Below, piece by piece: positions 20,103 through 30,117 of a stretch of 64,000 bases of DNA. The first letter of the stretch is position 1. Each line of letters starts with the position of its first letter. The stretch comes from an uncultured Bacteroidales bacterium. GTDB taxonomy: Bacteria; Bacteroidota; Bacteroidia; Bacteroidales; UBA932. The stretch is from positions 1 to 64,000 of the forward strand of contig CAMWUW010000004.1 in assembly GCA_947177525.1 (NCBI GenBank). The letters are read 5' to 3'. A model generated the notes under the pieces. That model saw nothing but the letters and a program-made list of their open reading frames with translations. It made no database searches and was not told where the DNA came from. Made by a program: the position numbers and the translations under genes.

Positions 20103-21548
20103 CTACTCAACATTGATTTCAGCAACTTCTGCCCACTGGATACCATCAGTGTCCTGAGTAGAGCCACCCTGATTGTTATTTCCAATGCCTGTGTGGCCAT
20201 AAAGATGGTTACCGTTGCTTGTAGCATCCTTTGCCACATTGCCTGAGCCTTCATTCAACTTCCAGTATGCAATAAGACCGGACGAAGCTGCATCAACTGA
20301 ATAGAAATGTCCGGCTGCCTTCAGGTCAGACTCTGTAAGAGCCTTGTTCCAGATACGCACCTCTGACATATTGCCTTTCAGGCAACGGCGGTTGTCGCAT
20401 GAGAAGCCGAGGTAGAAATTCCTCTTAGAACTCCAATTGGACTCTGACACCCAATCTCCTGTCTGGAGAGTTACTGAGGTGATGCCGTTATTGACTTCCG
20501 TCTCACCTTTTTTCTCTCCGTTTACATACAGGGCAACTTTTCCATTGTCAAAAGTAGTCGCAATATGATACCATTTGTCAGTACTGATGCTTGCTACATT
20601 GTTCAATTTAAACTCACCATTACTATTATTATGAACTACCTCAACATCTCCCTGGCTGCTGCCTGATGTTCCTATTATTCGGATAAGGAATGTGCCTTCG
20701 ATTCCGATCAGAGTGTTGATATTCTGGTCTGCATTGCCACCCTTATAGAAAGTCTCGGCATTCACAAGCATCTCGGCGGTAAATGCGGTCAAATTGTTGA
20801 ACGGAGCTGGAGTAGGCCAATTTGAATAGAGACATGCACCGTCGAAATTCACGACATTCATCATGTCTGAAGGCTCCGGCTCACTGCCGGCTTTCTGGGT
20901 AACGGTGATGACGATATCATTTACACCTTCTGCTGAAAGAGTCACGGTTGCAGTTCTCTCTGCACCGGTATTGGCTGGTGCGATAATTCCAAGGACTGGA
21001 GCAGATACCTTTGCCAGCTCAGCTGTAAGCCAGTCAGCTCCGGCACTCTTCTTCAATGTTACGTCACCAGAAGTCAAAGAGGTATTGAATTCCACCATTG
21101 CGTTACCGCCGGCTGCCTCGAAATTCAGGTTCTTCTGGCTTGGATCCTTGAGCTCAAACTCCACTGAAGGTCCAGGCTCAACAGCATCACCTGCACCAAT
21201 TGTTATTGTAAAAGCAGCAGTCGCCTCACCTGTCTTGAAGGTAAAGGCAGCACTCTGCTCTTCTGTTGTCTCGTTTGCAGCAACTGTAAATTTAACAACT
21301 GACCCACCATTTCCGGATTTTGCAGACGGTGTAATCCAGCTGTATTCCTTGTCAGAAGACAAAGTCCACTTTCCGGAACTTGTCACAGTCACGTCAACAT
21401 CACCGCCTTCCTTTCCGAAGGACTTGCTCTGAGGATTGACTGAAATTTCATCTTTAACCCCTTCACCCGGCTTATTCTCGTCAAGAGGCTTGTCATTGCA
21501 GCCGACAAACGCAAAAAGCGCAGCGGCCAAAAATAAAATCTTCTTCAT
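20103..21548 (-). CDS. lipoprotein with BACON-like repeats and LamG/concanavalin-like domain
   Basis: FVGCNDKP lipobox; ISVNPQSKSFGKEGGDVDVTVTSSGKWTLSSD BACON-like; EVRIWNKALTESDL..GLIAYWKLNEGSG LamG. Confidence 0.85.
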   Translation of the reverse strand: MKKILFLAAALFAFVGCNDKPLDENKPGEGVKDEISVNPQSKSFGKEGGDVDVTVTSSGKWTLSSDKEYSWITPSAKSGNGGSVVKFTVAANETTEEQSAAFTFKTGEATAAFTITIGAGDAVEPGPSVEFELKDPSQKNLNFEAAGGNAMVEFNTSLTSGDVTLKKSAGADWLTAELAKVSAPVLGIIAPANTGAERTATVTLSAEGVNDIVITVTQKAGSEPEPSDMMNVVNFDGACLYSNWPTPAPFNNLTAFTAEMLVNAETFYKGGNADQNINTLIGIEGTFLIRIIGTSGSSQGDVEVVHNNSNGEFKLNNVASISTDKWYHIATTFDNGKVALYVNGEKKGETEVNNGITSVTLQTGDWVSESNWSSKRNFYLGFSCDNRRCLKGNMSEVRIWNKALTESDLKAAGHFYSVDAASSGLIAYWKLNEGSGNVAKDATSNGNHLYGHTGIGNNNQGGSTQDTDGIQWAEVAEINVE

Positions 21549-21645
21549 AATATAATGTTATTAAAAATGTAGCTTCTATATCTGCTCCTGCAATACACGA
21601 TTCCCCATGTACTGCAGGAGCAGATTCTAAAAAAATCCCGTAATC

Positions 21646-22773
21646 CTAAAGACCTCCGCCAATGGCTACAGGAGTATTCAGATCCCTGAAAGAGATGCCT
21701 GAAACCTCAGCCGCAGCTATACCGCCGGTAGCATTTTCTACAGCACCGTTCAATTTGTAGTATGCAACCAGACCATCGCTCTTAGGGTCAACTGAAAGCA
21801 TATTCTCCTTGATCTGGCTTGCTGAACGCACAACATTCCAAACCCTGACCTCACTCATAAGGCCATAGAAAGGACGCGTACCCCACATGAACCTCGGCAC
21901 CATTCCGATAGAGAATCCGAAGTCAGCACCGCCTGCAGTCAGGTCAGATGACATTGTGAAGCTACCGTTTGCGATGACGTTCTCACCGTTCACATAAAGA
22001 TTGGCAGTACCGTCAGCAGCACATGTAAATGCGAGATGATACCATACACCTGTAGACAAAGGATTATCCGTCCAGGTAATCTCACTTCTACCCGCCACCT
22101 GCAGAATGTCTTTCGGAACTGTTCCGCCGCCGGCATCTCCGATACGCATGATCATGACACCTTCACATCCCATGACAGTATTGTTGTTTCCGAAACTTGA
22201 GATATTCACGACAGCCTCGTATGTGACATCCGTAAATACATCAAGAGGAGTAAGGCCCAGCTTTATGAAACTGTTGCTGAATACAGCCGCCTTCTGAATC
22301 TTGACAGGCTTCTTGACCTCATAATAAACGATGTCAGTACCGTCAATCACAGGGACATCCCCGGTATTGAGACGCACCGGAAGAAGATAGACTTCTCCCT
22401 CGACAAGATTCTGAAGTTCATTAAGCTGCAGCTCAACGGCATTGGAATATACGTCACCTGCCTTGATTACAGAAGCGTCATCCACGAGCACTGCATTGTC
22501 AAGAACCTTGTAACCTTTGCCGTATTTCTCATTATACGCATTGACAACTTCCTCACCCTCAATAGAAAAAGTTACATTCACATCAGATTCGGCAGCAGAC
22601 GTAAGACGTGACTTAAGTTCTATAGAGTAAGTGGCCTCTTTATCTATCTCTATAATGTTTTCAACACTTTCAAAATAAAGCTTAGACACAAGAAGCTTAG
22701 CCTCCCGGTCGCATCCTGCAAACACAAGCGCACCCAGGCCAAGGCTTATTATTGATTTTGATATTTTATTCAT
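21646..22773 (-). CDS. DUF1735/LamG-type surface glycan-binding lipoprotein
   Basis: LVFAGCDRE lipobox; LKSRLTSAAESDVNVTFSI DUF1735-like; MSEVRVWNVVRSASQIKENM LamG. Confidence 0.85.
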   Translation of the reverse strand: MNKISKSIISLGLGALVFAGCDREAKLLVSKLYFESVENIIEIDKEATYSIELKSRLTSAAESDVNVTFSIEGEEVVNAYNEKYGKGYKVLDNAVLVDDASVIKAGDVYSNAVELQLNELQNLVEGEVYLLPVRLNTGDVPVIDGTDIVYYEVKKPVKIQKAAVFSNSFIKLGLTPLDVFTDVTYEAVVNISSFGNNNTVMGCEGVMIMRIGDAGGGTVPKDILQVAGRSEITWTDNPLSTGVWYHLAFTCAADGTANLYVNGENVIANGSFTMSSDLTAGGADFGFSIGMVPRFMWGTRPFYGLMSEVRVWNVVRSASQIKENMLSVDPKSDGLVAYYKLNGAVENATGGIAAAEVSGISFRDLNTPVAIGGGL

Positions 22774-22787
22774 AATACGATTCTATT

Positions 22788-23933
22788 TTACTGTTCAGGA
22801 TTCTCTGCACCCTCCTGGGCAGCTTTCCACTCATAAAATACCCTGAGGTTCTCCTGAATGCCCTTGCGCATCCACTTGTAGTCAGGGGTGTTGTCATAAT
22901 CCTTCGTGAAGCGGTATGCTCCGAATCCGCCCTTGTAGCCTGTTTTCGGCATATAACGCGCATGTCCAAGGATGGCTCCTCCGCTCACGGCATACTGCTC
23001 GAAGTTCTCGCAGAGAATGAACTTCTCAGGAGTATTGCTGGTGATCTGCCTTGTGTAGCCGTAAGACTGCTCAATGAAATAGTCAACGTACTCAGGGCAC
23101 TGGCTCTGGAAAACACCCATGATACCGTCAATGCAGAGCAGCTTATGTCCCTTGCCTTCAGGATCGCTCATAGGGCCGATGTATTTCCCCATCTCTTTTA
23201 CAAGATGTACAATCAGATCATTCTGACGCGAATTGCCGGCCAGCGTCCTGTCGGAATCATTAAAGCCGGAACCCGGCTCCCAGTCGATGTCGAAACCGTC
23301 CCACTCACTTGTGAAAAGAGAATCGCAAAGAGCTTTTGCAAACCTTGAATGAGCTTCCTTAAGTTCCTCAAAATTATTCAAATCATGGGAATTAAAGCCC
23401 CAGAAGTCCCAGCGGGCAAGCTTCTTGGCCTCATCTATCTGGCTCTGAGTCCAGCCTTCTGCGGCAGCCTGCTCATAGATAGGTGTATAGACAGATTCAG
23501 GAGTCCTGCCTTTTCCAAGATGCGAAAGAAGGCTTACTTCGAGCAGCTTTATGCCCTTGACCTTCTGTACGAATTCCTTGTCCCTTTTCTGCTCAGGAGT
23601 GATTTCATATCTGCTCGGGGCACCGCTCCACATTGAGATGATGTCCATGCTGTCAGGAACGGCAGACAGGTATCCTTTTCTTGCAGTTCCCTGCGGAGCC
23701 CAGTCAGAGAACCATCCGAAAGATACAGGACGGCCATAGTTCCAGATTTCATCCTTGAACTCACGGAGGCTGGCATAATATGCCTCGCTCTCCTCATTGA
23801 ACATTGTATTGTATCCACCGATGTGGTCCACGTCAATCTTCTCTATGTCAGTACATGAGACAGACGACATTGCCAGACCCGCCAACGGAAGGGAATATAA
23901 TAGTTTCTTGAATATTTTCATGTCAGTAATCAA
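22788..23933 (-). CDS. glycoside hydrolase family 18 lipoprotein (endo-beta-N-acetylglucosaminidase-like)
   Basis: Catalytic DGFDIDWE (DxxDxDxE) motif; lipobox SVSC; inside SusCD operon. Confidence 0.9.
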   Translation of the reverse strand: MITDMKIFKKLLYSLPLAGLAMSSVSCTDIEKIDVDHIGGYNTMFNEESEAYYASLREFKDEIWNYGRPVSFGWFSDWAPQGTARKGYLSAVPDSMDIISMWSGAPSRYEITPEQKRDKEFVQKVKGIKLLEVSLLSHLGKGRTPESVYTPIYEQAAAEGWTQSQIDEAKKLARWDFWGFNSHDLNNFEELKEAHSRFAKALCDSLFTSEWDGFDIDWEPGSGFNDSDRTLAGNSRQNDLIVHLVKEMGKYIGPMSDPEGKGHKLLCIDGIMGVFQSQCPEYVDYFIEQSYGYTRQITSNTPEKFILCENFEQYAVSGGAILGHARYMPKTGYKGGFGAYRFTKDYDNTPDYKWMRKGIQENLRVFYEWKAAQEGAENPEQ

Positions 23934-23943
23934 TTATCATTAA

Positions 23944-25611
23944 TTATTTGCAATCCCACCAGAGCTTTGTCGTAGGCTGGTCTGAACCGCCAAGCATCTT
24001 CAATGCCTCCTGGTAGTTTTCAGCGTCAGCCGCAGACTGTGAGAAGCTGTTCGGATAAACCATACGGCGGATACCCGCTTCCTTGGTGACGCCGACAGGG
24101 CTGTTGTTGACAGCCACAGGGTTAAGCTTAGGATATCCTGTCTTTCTCCACTCTGTCCAAGCCTCCATTCCGTTCGGATAAAGGGCAATCCACTTCTGGA
24201 TCATGATCTGCTCCAGCCTTGTCTCCTTAGTAGAAGCAAACTGCGTGGTTGTCTGTGTAGGAGCCGGTGCACTGTAGTTTACTGAACCGACTTTCACGGC
24301 AACCTCAACCGGTTTGTTGACATTATTCAGATATGCATTGACTTCTGAAGCTGACAAGCCGTTTTCTTCAAATGACATCTCTATACCCTTCCTGTACCAA
24401 TCCGATGCCTCTCCGAACTCAGACCACTCCAAAGCAGCCTCTGCCAAGAGGAAGAAGACCTCGGATGTACGCATCCAGTATGTCGGTGTATTTGTGTTGA
24501 AGTTAGGGATAGAACCTCCGGCAAATGTCTTTGCACCCGCTGCTGTTCCAGGAGGAACCGGTGCATATTTCTTGCCGTCATAACCGTCAACAGCCCACGC
24601 AGGTATTGCACCTGTCGTCTCAATAACCTGAGCCTCTGTAAAGTATTTAGCCATACGAGGATCCTTGTATCCGTTAAGATATGCATACATGGATGTGCTC
24701 ATGCGGCACTCGTCATAACTCCTTGCGCAGTGGTTGATATTGTTGACAAATACATATCCGGCACCATAGCTTACCTGTGCCTCGTCATCCTTAAGGCTCA
24801 TAAGCATTGAACCATTGTTTCCGTATGCTTTCAATGCCCATTCCTTAGCCATATCAGGAGCACAATATTTCAGGCGCATGGCAAGACGGAGCATAAGGGA
24901 ATTGGCATATTTGACCCATTTTGCGGCGCTTCCGGCATATACTATATCATAGTTGGCCATGATTGTCGCACCGGTCTCTGCCAAAGGAGTCAAAGTCTGA
25001 ATAGCACCATCAAGGTCTTCAAACATTGCCTGATACACTTCCTTCTCACTGTCAAAAGGAATGACAAGTGCCATTTCTCCGGCATGACTGTAAGGAATAG
25101 GTCCGAAAGATTCGAGTGTCTTATGCCATGCAGAAATCTTCAGAATCTGCGCAAGGGCGAAGACTTCATGCTGCCCGTTCTTCTCAGATTGTTCCTTCAC
25201 CTTTTTCCATGACGGGAGAATCTGTGTATATGACTCTTTGTAAGTCGAAGTACACCAATCATCCTGCAGGTAATATGTCAGCTGGTTCTGACCGCTGTAC
25301 CAGTTGTTGTCCTGTCCGAAATAACCTCCCCACCCGTCGACTGACAACATGTATGCAGTCTGGTAGGCATTGATATAGTCTGTCTGGTCCGCCTGTGTAC
25401 CGACCGGGAAGACACACCTTTCCATCAAGGTAATGGATGCGCCCAAGGCGATACCGTCCATTTTACCCTCTTCCTCTGTCATCTCATACGGATTCGTATT
25501 AATCCTCTCGTAATCGCATGAGGCCAACAGCACAAGCACGCTGACACCCGACAGTATTTTATATAAATTTTTCATTGTCATATTAGAATTTAAATTTGAG
25601 GCTGAAAGCAT
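23944..25611 (-). CDS. SusD/RagB family nutrient-binding outer membrane lipoprotein
   Basis: LLASCDYERINTNPY; YWMRTSEVFFLLAEAAL; position downstream of SusC. Confidence 0.92.
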   Translation of the reverse strand: MLSASNLNSNMTMKNLYKILSGVSVLVLLASCDYERINTNPYEMTEEEGKMDGIALGASITLMERCVFPVGTQADQTDYINAYQTAYMLSVDGWGGYFGQDNNWYSGQNQLTYYLQDDWCTSTYKESYTQILPSWKKVKEQSEKNGQHEVFALAQILKISAWHKTLESFGPIPYSHAGEMALVIPFDSEKEVYQAMFEDLDGAIQTLTPLAETGATIMANYDIVYAGSAAKWVKYANSLMLRLAMRLKYCAPDMAKEWALKAYGNNGSMLMSLKDDEAQVSYGAGYVFVNNINHCARSYDECRMSTSMYAYLNGYKDPRMAKYFTEAQVIETTGAIPAWAVDGYDGKKYAPVPPGTAAGAKTFAGGSIPNFNTNTPTYWMRTSEVFFLLAEAALEWSEFGEASDWYRKGIEMSFEENGLSASEVNAYLNNVNKPVEVAVKVGSVNYSAPAPTQTTTQFASTKETRLEQIMIQKWIALYPNGMEAWTEWRKTGYPKLNPVAVNNSPVGVTKEAGIRRMVYPNSFSQSAADAENYQEALKMLGGSDQPTTKLWWDCK

Positions 25612-28600
25612 AACTTCTCACGCTTGGCTGCATGAAATAATCGTTGCCCTGCCCGTAAGTTCCTACGGACGGAGTAAGCTCCGGATCAAACGGCGCCTTG
25701 CAATAAATCATCCAAGGATTGTTGGCTATGAATGAAATGGTAAGATCCTTAAGCACATCATTGAACCACTTGTTCGGGAATGTATATCCGAGCGTAACCT
25801 CCTGAAGACGGATGTTCGTAGCGCTGTACAGATAGTATCCTGAAGTATGGTAGTCACCTGCGCCGACCTTCTTGAAATAGCCTTCTGCTTCAACAAGTCC
25901 CTGGTTCGGAAGCATATATCCTCCGTTTTCACGTGCCTCTGCAGAGGCTTTGGAAACGCCGAACCTGTCAAGAATAGCCTCAGTTGAAGATGTTACGACA
26001 CCTCCAAAGCGACCGTTGAGAAGGAAACTGAATGTCACACCTTTATAAGAAAGGGAGTTGTTCCATCCGAGGGTGAAATCAGGAGTTGTCTTGCCAAGAT
26101 ATACAGGATCGGTCTTTTCCATAGAGTAATTACCGTCCTTCACCTCAACATATCCCTGACTGTCTTTCTTGAGGAAAGTATCCGCATAGATGTCATTGAG
26201 GCTTCCGCCGACCTTAAGGATTGTGCGTCCGCCGTCTTTAAGAACTTCAGGAATATTGATAGGCTCAAGGCTCATATCAGTATGGTAGTCAGAGACCATT
26301 TCCTTGATTACGTTCACGTTGCGTGAGAACGTCATCATTGAGGAGATTCTCACCCCTTTGATGGTGTTGTTATATCCGAGGGATGCCTCCCAACCGCTGT
26401 TCGCCACATTTCCGGCCTGGAGATAAATCTGCTTGTATCCTGAATATTCAGGAAGTTCTCCAAGGAAAGTCTGGTTGAATGTATTTGAATGATAGTATGT
26501 CAACTGGGCGCTCAGGCTGTTCCACAGACGGAACTCAAGACCGAACTCGTATGACTTGGTCCTCTCCGGCCTGAAGTCCGTGAACGGGAAGATACCGTTT
26601 TCCTGAAGCAGACCGCCCTTGATAGGAGTTGTGACTGTTCCCGGGGTTAGACCGGAACGGGTAATAGGAGAGCCGACCTCAGCGTATGAGCCGCGTACCT
26701 TCAGGTAAGAGAACCATTTAGGCATCTCCACCATTTCAGATATAACAGCAGAAAGACCTACAGAAGGATAAGGAATACCTTTTTCGCCTGCGCTCGTACC
26801 AAACATGCGTGAGTTCCAGTCGTTACGTCCGGTAAGCGTCAGGAAGAGCATGTTTTTCCAGCCCAGCTCAAAGTTGGCGAAAATCGCGTTGTTACGGACT
26901 GCAGTATCTCCGCCTTTCTCGATGGAAGCAGCATTGGCTGCATCTATGTTGCTATAAGAGAATTTGTTCGGAACGAGTTTGAGAGGTCCGCGGTATCCCC
27001 TTGTCCTTGACCAGTAGTCAGAGAAACTGTATCCGATATTTGCAGCAAGATGGAAGTCTCCGAGCTGTTTGTTGATGTTGAGCATAACATCCGCATACTG
27101 CTGGCGGTCCTTGAAATTGCTGAACTCATAGAGTCCCTTGTCCGAACCTTCAGTAAAAATTGTATTAGTAGATGCATAATACTTTCTCTCCATCTCGATA
27201 TTGCTGTCATCCATACGGTAGCGTGCAGTGATGTTCAGCCAGTCAAGAATATTATAGGTAATACCTACATTGAACATGTAGCGGTCTTTCTTGCTTGGAT
27301 TGAGGTTACGGTATGCCATCCAGTATGGGTTGTCCGTACCGTATGTGGTATTCAGGATAGGCCAGTACTGAGTATAGAGATTACGGCTCTGGTTGTAACG
27401 CTCGAAAGACTTTACCGCATCCCAGCTTTCGCCTCTCGGGAAAAGGTAGGCAACCATGGTAGGGTTGTTATAGAGACCCTGTGAAACCATGTTCATATCC
27501 TTCTGATTCACGTATGATGCACCGAAATCAATCTGTACTTTGTCATTGAGAATCTTTGAAGTGTTGCGTACAGTTACATTCAGACGGTCATACGTATTGT
27601 TAGGAACGATGCCCTGTGAGTTTGCAGAAGAGATTGAGGCAAATGTCTGGTTGTACTTGTTACCCATTGTGAGGGTCAGGGAATTGATGAATGTCATGCC
27701 GGTCTCAAAGAAATCATTCTTCGGATCGTATGAAGTAGGGGTAGCAAGCTTGTTGCCCCAGCTCTCGAATTCACCTTTCCTGTTGCCGTATGTGTTCTGG
27801 AACTCAGGAGTCATATAAGGAGTGCTGAACTCCGAAGTAGAAGAGAATGAAAGGGAAACCTTTCCTTCCTGTCCTTTCTTGGTCGTGATGAGAATCACTC
27901 CGTTTGCCGCGCTACTACCATAAAGCGCTGCTGCAGAAGGACCGCTGAGCACGGAAATGCTCTCAATGTCCTCAGGGTTAAAGTCTGCAATGCCTTCTGT
28001 AGAAGCCCTTGATTCACCGAGCACATCATTACCCTGTCCGATTGTTGTATTCATGACAGGAATACCGTCGATCACATAAAGCACGCCGTTGTCTCCCTCA
28101 AGAGACTTCGCACCACGCATGATTACACGTGTGGCTCCGCCGACGCCGCTTCCGCTCTTGCTCATCTGGACACCGGCAATCTTACCGTTCAGTGAATTCA
28201 CGAAATTGACATCCTGAGCACGCAGCAGTTCATCAGATTTAACCTGCTGAACATTGTAGCTGAGGGCTTTTTCTGAACGCTTGATACCGAGGGCCGTGAC
28301 AACGACCTCATCAAGAAACTCCGTAGACTCACTCAGGACGGCATCTATTACAGCCTGTCCATTGTAAGTGATTTCTTGTTCGTCATAACCAAGAAGAGAT
28401 ATGACAATAACATCACCAGGCTTTACACCTGAAATGGTGTAGCTTCCGTCAATGCCTGTTGTTACACCACCGGCACCGCCTTTGATCATGACAGCGGCAC
28501 CAATTACAGGGCCCTGGCTATCAGTAACTATACCACTGATTGTACCCCCCCCCATAGGATTTGCCGAGCTCTGGGCACTTACCTCAGGGGACAAGACGCC

Positions 28601-28669
28601 AAGCACTGCACAGACAACAAATGCTGCCAGAGAGTACCTGAACATCGATGATTTGAATATTTTTAACAT
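25583..28669 (-). CDS. SusC/RagA family TonB-linked outer membrane protein
   Basis: GTISGIVTDSQGPVIGAAVMIKGG CarboxypepD_reg-like domain, VIDGIPV plug, GPSAAALYGSSAANGVILITTKKG. Confidence 0.96.
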   Translation of the reverse strand: MLKIFKSSMFRYSLAAFVVCAVLGVLSPEVSAQSSANPMGGGTISGIVTDSQGPVIGAAVMIKGGAGGVTTGIDGSYTISGVKPGDVIVISLLGYDEQEITYNGQAVIDAVLSESTEFLDEVVVTALGIKRSEKALSYNVQQVKSDELLRAQDVNFVNSLNGKIAGVQMSKSGSGVGGATRVIMRGAKSLEGDNGVLYVIDGIPVMNTTIGQGNDVLGESRASTEGIADFNPEDIESISVLSGPSAAALYGSSAANGVILITTKKGQEGKVSLSFSSTSEFSTPYMTPEFQNTYGNRKGEFESWGNKLATPTSYDPKNDFFETGMTFINSLTLTMGNKYNQTFASISSANSQGIVPNNTYDRLNVTVRNTSKILNDKVQIDFGASYVNQKDMNMVSQGLYNNPTMVAYLFPRGESWDAVKSFERYNQSRNLYTQYWPILNTTYGTDNPYWMAYRNLNPSKKDRYMFNVGITYNILDWLNITARYRMDDSNIEMERKYYASTNTIFTEGSDKGLYEFSNFKDRQQYADVMLNINKQLGDFHLAANIGYSFSDYWSRTRGYRGPLKLVPNKFSYSNIDAANAASIEKGGDTAVRNNAIFANFELGWKNMLFLTLTGRNDWNSRMFGTSAGEKGIPYPSVGLSAVISEMVEMPKWFSYLKVRGSYAEVGSPITRSGLTPGTVTTPIKGGLLQENGIFPFTDFRPERTKSYEFGLEFRLWNSLSAQLTYYHSNTFNQTFLGELPEYSGYKQIYLQAGNVANSGWEASLGYNNTIKGVRISSMMTFSRNVNVIKEMVSDYHTDMSLEPINIPEVLKDGGRTILKVGGSLNDIYADTFLKKDSQGYVEVKDGNYSMEKTDPVYLGKTTPDFTLGWNNSLSYKGVTFSFLLNGRFGGVVTSSTEAILDRFGVSKASAEARENGGYMLPNQGLVEAEGYFKKVGAGDYHTSGYYLYSATNIRLQEVTLGYTFPNKWFNDVLKDLTISFIANNPWMIYCKAPFDPELTPSVGTYGQGNDYFMQPSVRSYAFSLKFKF
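28545..28553 (-). repeat. G9 homopolymer (coding strand) within susC 5' region
   Basis: Plus strand tgta-CCCCCCCCC-ata; encodes MGGGT about 38 codons from the start. Confidence 0.95.
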
Positions 28670-28799
28670 AATTTATTAAATTGGTTAATAAAAGCCCACA
28701 AAGATATGCTTTTATCACCAATGCTGCAACCGGTTTGGGGGCAAATGAGCAAGTTCATCCTGCCATAGTTCAATTTCAAAGGTATATAAATCCTGAAGC

Positions 28800-30095
28800 C
28801 TAATAAGGAAAAGTCATCATAAGAGTGTCGAATCCGTATTTTTCCGCAACAGACAGAACAAAACGGCAGACATCAATATAATATGACTTACGGAAGACAT
28901 CATCTGGAACAGATTTATCTGTCTTATATATGAAACTTACACCATAATCCGCACTAAAGGATACTATCATTGTATCAAAAGCACCGTCATACACATCACA
29001 CCGTACAGATTCATTGAATTCAGGCAGCAGGAAATTCTCCTTTAATGTCTGCAGTTCTACCTTCAGTCCGTCAATTCCGTCAGAGAGCGGATCCAGTCCA
29101 GCTTTACAACAAAAGACCTTGTCTGCATATTCTTTATATGGCAAAACTTTCCGCCCTTCACTCCGGGCAGAGCGCACAATCATCGGCAGTTCATAAAATG
29201 AGGCAAACATATCCTGCATATAACTGCCGTATATTCCGTTTAGGGCAGCATAGATCTGATAACGGTCAAGAGAATCTTCCGTCAGGAAAGGTACAGGCTC
29301 ACCGGACATCATCATGTCACAGACAAGAATGTTATATTTTGCTGCTTCAATCAGCACCTCATCTGAAGCCCCGGATGCGATACATTCATAAAAGCAGTCA
29401 CGGGCATCTTTAAAATTACATTCATACATGTGATGCAGGCCGCATGCCAATGTCCTGTCAACAATGAGACTGTCGCCGGCATATTCCTCCTCAATCAATT
29501 CCTCAGATGTAAAGGAACGATAGAATGCACCACCATCACCGATAGCATACTCTGTCGTAATCTTTTCATCATCAAGCATGAAGATGCTGAACGATTGTCT
29601 TGTATCTCCATCGTATGACACTTTCAGCACCTCAAAACAGTTATCGGACAGCCGAGCAAGGCGTTTCAAGGCTACCAGTCCGTCATCTGAATAAAAGATA
29701 TAGTCATATTCCGGTTCTATGACAATATTTCCGTTCACATCCAATGCACCGATACCCCATTGGTACTCAAACAGGCATATCCCGTTGACAAAGCCCCGAT
29801 GTCTTGAATTGTATGGAAAGACAGCCCTGGTAGTCAAAGATGTATCCAACACAAATGACGCACTGAAACCAAGGCCGGCAACGACAAAGTCATCACCAGA
29901 CTTTCTGTCCCAATCAACGGAACTGAAGATGGCAGGCAGGCTGTCTCTGACATTATTTGTGCTGCTATCAATAACTTTCAGATTGAAATAGCCTCCTTTG
30001 CCATCCAGGAAATAATAGAAACGCTGTGCATTACTGTCTGACAGGAATATAGACAGCAGCATGATGACGAATATCAATTTATATCTGGTTTTCAT
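28800..30095 (-). CDS. secreted protein with WG-repeat-like segment; paralog of the next gene
   Basis: Signal peptide; YQWGIGALDVNGNIVIEPEYDYIF; shares C-terminal LMMTFPY with 30118-31404. Confidence 0.65.
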   Translation of the reverse strand: MKTRYKLIFVIMLLSIFLSDSNAQRFYYFLDGKGGYFNLKVIDSSTNNVRDSLPAIFSSVDWDRKSGDDFVVAGLGFSASFVLDTSLTTRAVFPYNSRHRGFVNGICLFEYQWGIGALDVNGNIVIEPEYDYIFYSDDGLVALKRLARLSDNCFEVLKVSYDGDTRQSFSIFMLDDEKITTEYAIGDGGAFYRSFTSEELIEEEYAGDSLIVDRTLACGLHHMYECNFKDARDCFYECIASGASDEVLIEAAKYNILVCDMMMSGEPVPFLTEDSLDRYQIYAALNGIYGSYMQDMFASFYELPMIVRSARSEGRKVLPYKEYADKVFCCKAGLDPLSDGIDGLKVELQTLKENFLLPEFNESVRCDVYDGAFDTMIVSFSADYGVSFIYKTDKSVPDDVFRKSYYIDVCRFVLSVAEKYGFDTLMMTFPY

Positions 30096-30117
30096 TGGAG
30101 TTTACGTTATATAATCA

